In this document: one piece after another, positions 59,771 through 64,000 of the stretch
Layout of the letters: each line of letters begins with the position of its first letter
How positions within the stretch are numbered: position 1 is the first letter of the stretch
Source: an uncultured Clostridia bacterium
Lineage (GTDB): Bacteria > Bacillota > Clostridia > Christensenellales > CAG-314
NCBI GenBank assembly: GCA_947629985.1
Contig: CANRFV010000007.1
Location: 16,289 to 80,288, forward strand
Reading direction: 5' to 3'
DNA: 64,000 nucleotides
Position numbers and translations under genes: made by a program
Notes under the pieces: model-generated
What the model saw: only the letters and a program-made list of their open reading frames with translations
The model's database searches: none
Told to the model about the DNA's origin: nothing

Positions 59771-61153
59771 ATGATAACAGTAGTAGGAATGGGCAGACAG
59801 CGCGGAGACCTTACCGCAAACGGCGCGGAAGCGATACGCCGAGCCGACGCGGTAGTTGTCAAGTCCGCATTGACGCACGCGGCAGAGGACGTTGCGCAAA
59901 TACGTTCCGACGCGATATTTTGCGACGACTTGTACCAACAGGCGCAGGACTTTGAACAACTTAACGATCTTATTGCCGAACGTTTGCGTTCATTCGGCGG
60001 CAAAAAGGTCGTTTTTTGCGTGGCTGGCGACGGTTCCGACGACAGCACAGTACAGCGCCTTGACGGAGTGCGCGTAATTGCCGGCGTGGGATTTCAATCC
60101 GCCGTTGTGGGCAACGACATGCCCGCGGGAACGGTATTTTACACCGCGCAGGACATTTGCGCTGCCAAGCGCGTTTTGCCGCGCCCCACGGTGGTAAAGT
60201 GTATCGACGACAAATACATAGCAAGCGAAGTGCAACTAAAGTTGCTTACCGCTTTCGAACCGACCACGCGCGCGGTATTTTGTTGCGGAACGCGCACAAA
60301 ACAAATACGTCTGGACGAGTTGGTGCGTCAGCGTTTCGATTACCGAACGTCGCTGTTTATCGCGCCGTTGCCGCTTACCGACAAGCAGGTATTCGATTAC
60401 TACGATTGCGCGGACGTAATGACCGTGCTATGCGGCGAAAACGGCTGCCCGTGGGACAGGGCGCAAACGCACCTGACGATAATAAAAAACGTCATAGAAG
60501 AAGCGTACGAACTTGCCGACGCCTTGCAAAAGCAGGACGGCGAACATACGGTGGAAGAATTGGGCGATCTGCTTATGCAGGTAATATTCCATTTGGAAAT
60601 TGCCCATAACAACGGCGAGTTCGAGCCGGAAACGGTGTACACGGCGCTGTGCCGCAAGTTGATCGACCGCCATCCGCACGTATTCGGCGAGATAGTCGCA
60701 ACCAATGCGGACGAATCGCTGGACGTTTGGAACGCGCAAAAACTAAAAGAACACAAAATAAAAAACACCGCGCAAAACGTTGCGGACGTTCCGCGCGATA
60801 TGTCGGCGCTTATGCGCTGTCAAAAGGTAAGTTCGCGCGCGTCTAAGGGCGGATACGAATTTGAAAGCGTGGCGCAGGTGGCGGACAAAGTAAAGGAAGA
60901 ACTTGCGGAATTTTTGTCCGCGCCGCAGTCGGACAAGCAAATGGAAGGCGGCGACTTGTTGTTTGCGTGCGCAAGTTTGTTGCGCCTATCTGACGTGGAC
61001 GCCGAAACCGCGCTGCTTATGTCAACCGAAAAGTTTGTGCGTCGCGTTACCGAGTGCGAGCGATTGCTTGCGTTGCGCGGACAACGCCTGCCGGATATGT
61101 CGCCGCGGCAATTTGACGACTTGTGGCAAGAGGCTAAGAGCAATGTCGGCTGA
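59771..61153 (+). CDS. mazG: YabN-type fusion: tetrapyrrole-methylase-like domain plus MazG pyrophosphohydrolase
   Basis: 460 residues. N-terminal ~200 residues resemble the TP-methylase fold (ITVVGMGRQRGDLTANGAEA, VVFCVAGDGSDDS). The C-terminal part is MazG: CPWDRAQTHLTIIKNVIEEAYELADAL (split) with the EExxE and later ExxD metal ligands (VEELGDLLMQVIFH), then a second partial MazG repeat. Hydrolyses NTPs to NMPs and pyrophosphate, a house-cleaning role; the methylase half has no proven activity. CGGAG ribosome site; overlaps the dus gene by 11 bases. Confidence 0.94.
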   Translation: MITVVGMGRQRGDLTANGAEAIRRADAVVVKSALTHAAEDVAQIRSDAIFCDDLYQQAQDFEQLNDLIAERLRSFGGKKVVFCVAGDGSDDSTVQRLDGVRVIAGVGFQSAVVGNDMPAGTVFYTAQDICAAKRVLPRPTVVKCIDDKYIASEVQLKLLTAFEPTTRAVFCCGTRTKQIRLDELVRQRFDYRTSLFIAPLPLTDKQVFDYYDCADVMTVLCGENGCPWDRAQTHLTIIKNVIEEAYELADALQKQDGEHTVEELGDLLMQVIFHLEIAHNNGEFEPETVYTALCRKLIDRHPHVFGEIVATNADESLDVWNAQKLKEHKIKNTAQNVADVPRDMSALMRCQKVSSRASKGGYEFESVAQVADKVKEELAEFLSAPQSDKQMEGGDLLFACASLLRLSDVDAETALLMSTEKFVRRVTECERLLALRGQRLPDMSPRQFDDLWQEAKSNVG

Positions 61154-62102
61154 CAAATTACTCAATTCGCTTGCGTCGCGCACGATGTTGGCGCCCATGG
61201 CGGGGTATACCGACTTTGCCTTTCGCAGTATATGCCGCAATTACGGCGTGGGGCTTACCGTAACCGAAATGGTCAGCGCCAAGGCGCTTACAATGGACAG
61301 CAAACTTTCGCGGCAGATGTTGCACAGGGCGGATAACGACGCGCCGTGTATGTGCCAGATATTCGGGCACGAGCCGCAAGTAATGGCGGAATGCGTACAT
61401 ATAGACGAAGTTGCCGCCTACGAAGGAATAGATATAAATATGGGCTGCCCCGTAAAAAAAATCGTTTCCAATATGGACGGTTCGGCGCTGTTGGAACACC
61501 CCAAGTTGGCTTCGCAGTGCATAACGGCGGTAAAACTCGCAATAAAAGACAAGCCCCTTTCGGTAAAATTCCGTTTGGGAGTAACCGACGGCGCTAACGC
61601 GGCGGATTTTGCACGTATGTGCCGCGACAGCGGAGCGGATTTTATCACTGTGCATTTTCGCACGCGCAAGCAAATGTATTCGGGCAATGCCGACTTTACT
61701 TTGCTGCCGCAGATAGCCGCGGTAGGGCTGCCCGTATTTGCCAACGGCGACGTTTCCGACCGCCGACAATATCTGTCCCTGTTGGATAACGGCGCGTTCG
61801 GCGTTGCGGTGGGGCGCGGCGCGTTGGGCAGACCGTATGTGTTTGCGCAGTTGGCGGATATGCCCTACTCTATGGACTTGTATTCAACCGTGCTTCGGCA
61901 GGGGCAACTGCTAAGCGCCGTTTTCGGCGAAAGGGTGGTAGCAAACGAAATGAAAAAGCACGTTTGCGCCTATCTCAAAGGCAAACGCAATTCCAAGCCG
62001 ACCGTCGTCGCGGTAAATCTTGCGCAAAGTTGGCAGGAAATAATGCAATACGTATTGCAATTTACGCAAGACAATCCGCAATACGCTTGGGAGAACAAAT
62101 GA
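61143..62102 (+). CDS. dus: tRNA-dihydrouridine synthase (Dus family)
   Basis: 319 residues from the ATG at 61143. TIM-barrel FMN enzyme: LAPMAGYTDFAFRSICRNYG, the catalytic-cysteine motif INMGCPVKKIVSNMDGSAL, VKFRLG, ITVHFRTRKQMYSG, GRGALGRPYVF. Reduces uridines in tRNA. The frame is open further upstream within mazG, but the family N-terminus fixes this start. Overlaps trmL as ATGA. Confidence 0.95.
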   Translation: MSADKLLNSLASRTMLAPMAGYTDFAFRSICRNYGVGLTVTEMVSAKALTMDSKLSRQMLHRADNDAPCMCQIFGHEPQVMAECVHIDEVAAYEGIDINMGCPVKKIVSNMDGSALLEHPKLASQCITAVKLAIKDKPLSVKFRLGVTDGANAADFARMCRDSGADFITVHFRTRKQMYSGNADFTLLPQIAAVGLPVFANGDVSDRRQYLSLLDNGAFGVAVGRGALGRPYVFAQLADMPYSMDLYSTVLRQGQLLSAVFGERVVANEMKKHVCAYLKGKRNSKPTVVAVNLAQSWQEIMQYVLQFTQDNPQYAWENK

Positions 62103-62584
62103 TACATATAGTTTTGGTAGAACCGGAAATTCCGCAAAATACGGGCAATATTGTGCGCACGGGCGCGGCAACGGGCAGTACCGTGCATTTGGTGCGGCCG
62201 CTGGGTTTTGATACAAGCGACAAAATGTTAAAACGCGCAGGTCTGGATTATTGGAAAGACTGTACTATTCGCTATTGGGACAGTTTTACGCAGTTGCAAA
62301 ACGCCTACCCCAACGGCGAGTTTTACTATTTCAGCACCAAGGCGCAGCGCAATTACAGCGATGTCAAATATCCCGACGAAGTTTTTTTGGTGTTCGGCAA
62401 GGAAACGAAAGGCTTGCCGGAGCAACTTATTCACGACAATTACGACCATGCCGTACGTATCCCTATGATTGCCGACACGCGCAGTCTCAATTTGTCCAAT
62501 TCCGTGGCGATAGCGGTATACGAAGCGTTGCGCCAGCGCGGTTTTAACGGTTTCAACTGCAAGGGACATCTTACACAATTTTAA
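62099..62584 (+). CDS. trmL: tRNA (cytidine/uridine-34-2'-O)-methyltransferase TrmL
   Basis: 161 residues from the ATG at 62099. SPOUT-fold knot enzyme: HIVLVEPEIPQNTGNIVRTG, HLVRPLGFD, VFGKETKGLP, RIPMIADTRSLNLSNSVAIA. Methylates the wobble ribose of tRNA-Leu in E. coli. Translationally coupled to the dus gene. Confidence 0.96.
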   Translation: MIHIVLVEPEIPQNTGNIVRTGAATGSTVHLVRPLGFDTSDKMLKRAGLDYWKDCTIRYWDSFTQLQNAYPNGEFYYFSTKAQRNYSDVKYPDEVFLVFGKETKGLPEQLIHDNYDHAVRIPMIADTRSLNLSNSVAIAVYEALRQRGFNGFNCKGHLTQF

Positions 62585-62602
62585 TTTTGTTTGCTATGCG
62601 TA

Positions 62603-62631
62603 TTGATTTTTGATGTAAAATATTGTATTAT
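62603..62631 (+). promoter_or_regulatory. Promoter of the esterase gene
   Basis: TTGATT (62603-62608), 17-base spacer, TATTAT (62626-62631). Confidence 0.6.
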
Positions 62632-62653
62632 TGTACAGTAACGAGGTAATATT

Positions 62654-63484
62654 ATGTCTAAGATCGAAAGTATCGAAATGGAAATAACCACGCTCGACCG
62701 TCCGCGCACGGTTTGGGTCTATTTGCCCGACGGTTACGACGCTCACGGCGACGGCTATCCCGTAATTTATATGCACGACGGGCAAAATTTGTTTTACGAC
62801 CGCCTTACCGCTTACGGCGCAGCCTGGCATGTGGACAAAATTTTGGACGACATTTTTGCAAAAAGCGGCAGAGCGTGCATTGTTGTGGGCGTTGAGTGCA
62901 ACAGCAAGCACCGCCTGTCCGAATACAGCCCGTGGAAAGTAAACTTTTTGGCATTTGCAAAAAAACGTTCCGCCGCGCGCGACAAGGAAAATCGCGGCGG
63001 CGAAGGGCGCAAATACGGCGAATGGTTTACCAAAGTTCTCAAACCGTACATCGACGCCAACTACAACACCGCCAAGGATCGTAACGCTACGGCAGTGGCG
63101 GGCAGCAGTATGGGCGGACTTATCAGTTGTTATCTCGGGCTTAATTACCAACGCATTTACCGCACGATGGGATTGTTTTCCACCTATACGGAGTTCAATC
63201 AAATGGCTTTTGACCGCTTTGTGCGCAAAACTCCGCAAACTTTGCCCCAATACGCGTTGGTGTACTGCGGCGGCAAGGAGTGGGACAACAAGCGCGACAG
63301 CGAAAGGATAGAACGTTGCGCCTACAAACTTTACCGCACGTTGAAAAAACGCAACATCACTTGTGAATTGTTGGTAAATTCCGACCTTCCGCATTACGAA
63401 ACGTCTTGGGAAAAATATTTTTACAAGTTTGCCTGGGATTTTTTGGATAGATATTACACCGAAAAACAATCCGAACACGATTGA
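62654..63484 (+). CDS. Putative esterase, alpha/beta hydrolase (esterase D type)
   Basis: 276 residues; GAGG ribosome site. Family motifs: RTVWVYLPDGYDA at the first strands, VIYMHDGQNLF (oxyanion region), nucleophile elbow GSSMGG near residue 152, a plausible acid residue around YCGGKEWD, and His in DLPHYETSWEKYF. No signal peptide, so intracellular. Enzymes of this type cleave acyl esters such as siderophore or sugar esters; the substrate is open. Confidence 0.87.
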   Translation: MSKIESIEMEITTLDRPRTVWVYLPDGYDAHGDGYPVIYMHDGQNLFYDRLTAYGAAWHVDKILDDIFAKSGRACIVVGVECNSKHRLSEYSPWKVNFLAFAKKRSAARDKENRGGEGRKYGEWFTKVLKPYIDANYNTAKDRNATAVAGSSMGGLISCYLGLNYQRIYRTMGLFSTYTEFNQMAFDRFVRKTPQTLPQYALVYCGGKEWDNKRDSERIERCAYKLYRTLKKRNITCELLVNSDLPHYETSWEKYFYKFAWDFLDRYYTEKQSEHD

Positions 63485-63794
63485 CGACGGTTACCTTAGC
63501 GCCTTTGCCGCTCTTTTGGCGACAAGGGCGTTTGTGTTTTCGGCAGCCTGCAAAAATGCGCCGTATGCGATGTTGCAAATTGCGCAAGTGTGTGGCAGAC
63601 GGTGGCGTTGCAAACGCATTTTCTGCGGTTGTCGGTAGCAACTGCAAATTCGCCGCTTGCGCAAAACTTTTGAATACAATTTGTTGTGCGTAACGCACAA
63701 ACGGGCTTTCGCGCGTATTTTGTCGAAACGTGTTGTCGCGTTGATTTTACAAAAGTGTTTACAAACTTGTTTTTATGTTATATAATGTATTATT
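63485..63794. other. Intergenic region before maf
   Basis: Nothing recognisable apart from the maf promoter at its end. Confidence 0.6.
63758..63786 (+). promoter_or_regulatory. Promoter of maf
   Basis: TTTACA (63758-63763), 17-base spacer, TATAAT (63781-63786). The ATG follows only 9 bases after the -10 box, so the message would be leaderless or start inside this region. Confidence 0.6.
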
Positions 63795-64000
63795 ATGAAA
63801 CTGATTTTGGCGAGCAATTCGCCGCGCCGAAAAGAGTTGCTGTCCAAGTTGGGCTATCCGTTCGAAATAATCCCATCCGACTGCGAAGAAATAAGTACCG
63901 CCGTACGTCCGCAAGACGTGGTTTGCGAACTTGCCTGCGCCAAGGCTTCCGCGGTATTTTCGCGCAATACCGATTGCGTAGTGTTGGGTTGCGACACGGT
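63795..64000 (+). CDS. maf: Maf-family nucleotide pyrophosphatase, 5' part only
   Basis: 68 codons to the window edge. LILASNSPRRKELLSKLGY is the family N-terminus with the S-x-R-R motif, followed by VCELACAKASAV (the Lys of the second motif) and LGCDTV. Maf proteins hydrolyse non-canonical or canonical NTPs and affect septation in Bacillus. The C-terminal two thirds lie outside the window. Confidence 0.95.
   Translation, partial: MKLILASNSPRRKELLSKLGYPFEIIPSDCEEISTAVRPQDVVCELACAKASAVFSRNTDCVVLGCDT

Noticed and set aside
1..64000. tRNA or rRNA genes
   Set aside because: No cloverleaf with TTCRA-type arm or rRNA sequence was recognised in the intergenic regions; a covariance search would be decisive.

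Overview
The window is chromosomal DNA of a low-to-mid GC bacterium of the Firmicutes type. The evidence is a complete S10-spc-alpha ribosomal protein cluster in Firmicutes order (with the KOW-domain gene between map and infA), zinc-binding forms of S14, S4, L24 and L36, many lipobox signal peptides, a SpoVB-like flippase next to a YabN-type MazG fusion, and no outer-membrane genes. A bile-salt-hydrolase-type enzyme and heavy investment in peptide import suggest an uncultured gut Clostridia lineage; that placement is inference.

Layout. 1-1185: the N-terminal part of a lipoprotein M1 aminopeptidase (minus). 1959-11401 (plus) and 20562-11818 (minus): two complete, convergent oligopeptide ABC-importer operons, each ordered binding protein, two permeases, two ATPases, small membrane protein(s). 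They are paralogous. They share a 68-bp identical 5' leader and a 198-bp inverted repeat at their facing 3' ends, and are separated by degenerate repeats and terminators. 21011-22209: an IS3-family element with orfA/orfB and a -1 slippery site. 22282-38731: promoter, long leader and 31 genes from rpsJ to rplQ, ending in a strong terminator. 38732-39830: a gene-poor stretch with about 223-bp tandem repeats and a transposase remnant. 39830-42568: metNIQ methionine importer behind a terminator/antiterminator leader. 42695-43666: choloylglycine hydrolase family. 44144-46019: a small secreted protein and a flavodiiron protein. 46756-52894: pth (minus), then mfd and a PrsA-like lipoprotein (plus). 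53159-57988: two paralogous PlsC-type acyltransferases with zinc ribbons (one fused to a DedA/VTT membrane domain) flanking a YfcC-type carrier. 58201-63484: flippase, mazG, dus, trmL and an esterase. 63795-64000: the start of maf.

What stands out. The peptide importers are unusually elaborated. One OppC-type permease carries a seven-bladed RCC1-like beta-propeller in its first extracytoplasmic loop; the other permease has an unrelated insert of about 235 residues there. Three of the four ATPases carry long helical insertions (about 130-385 residues) inside the nucleotide-binding domain. The plus-strand OppD has all four C-terminal cysteines replaced. Together with the surface aminopeptidase this looks like a peptide-scavenging locus with added sensing or docking modules. 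Other items of note are the metNIQ leader, with a short Met/Cys-containing reading frame just before the antiterminator arm, and the DedA-PlsC-zinc ribbon fusion with a shared unnamed C-terminal domain.
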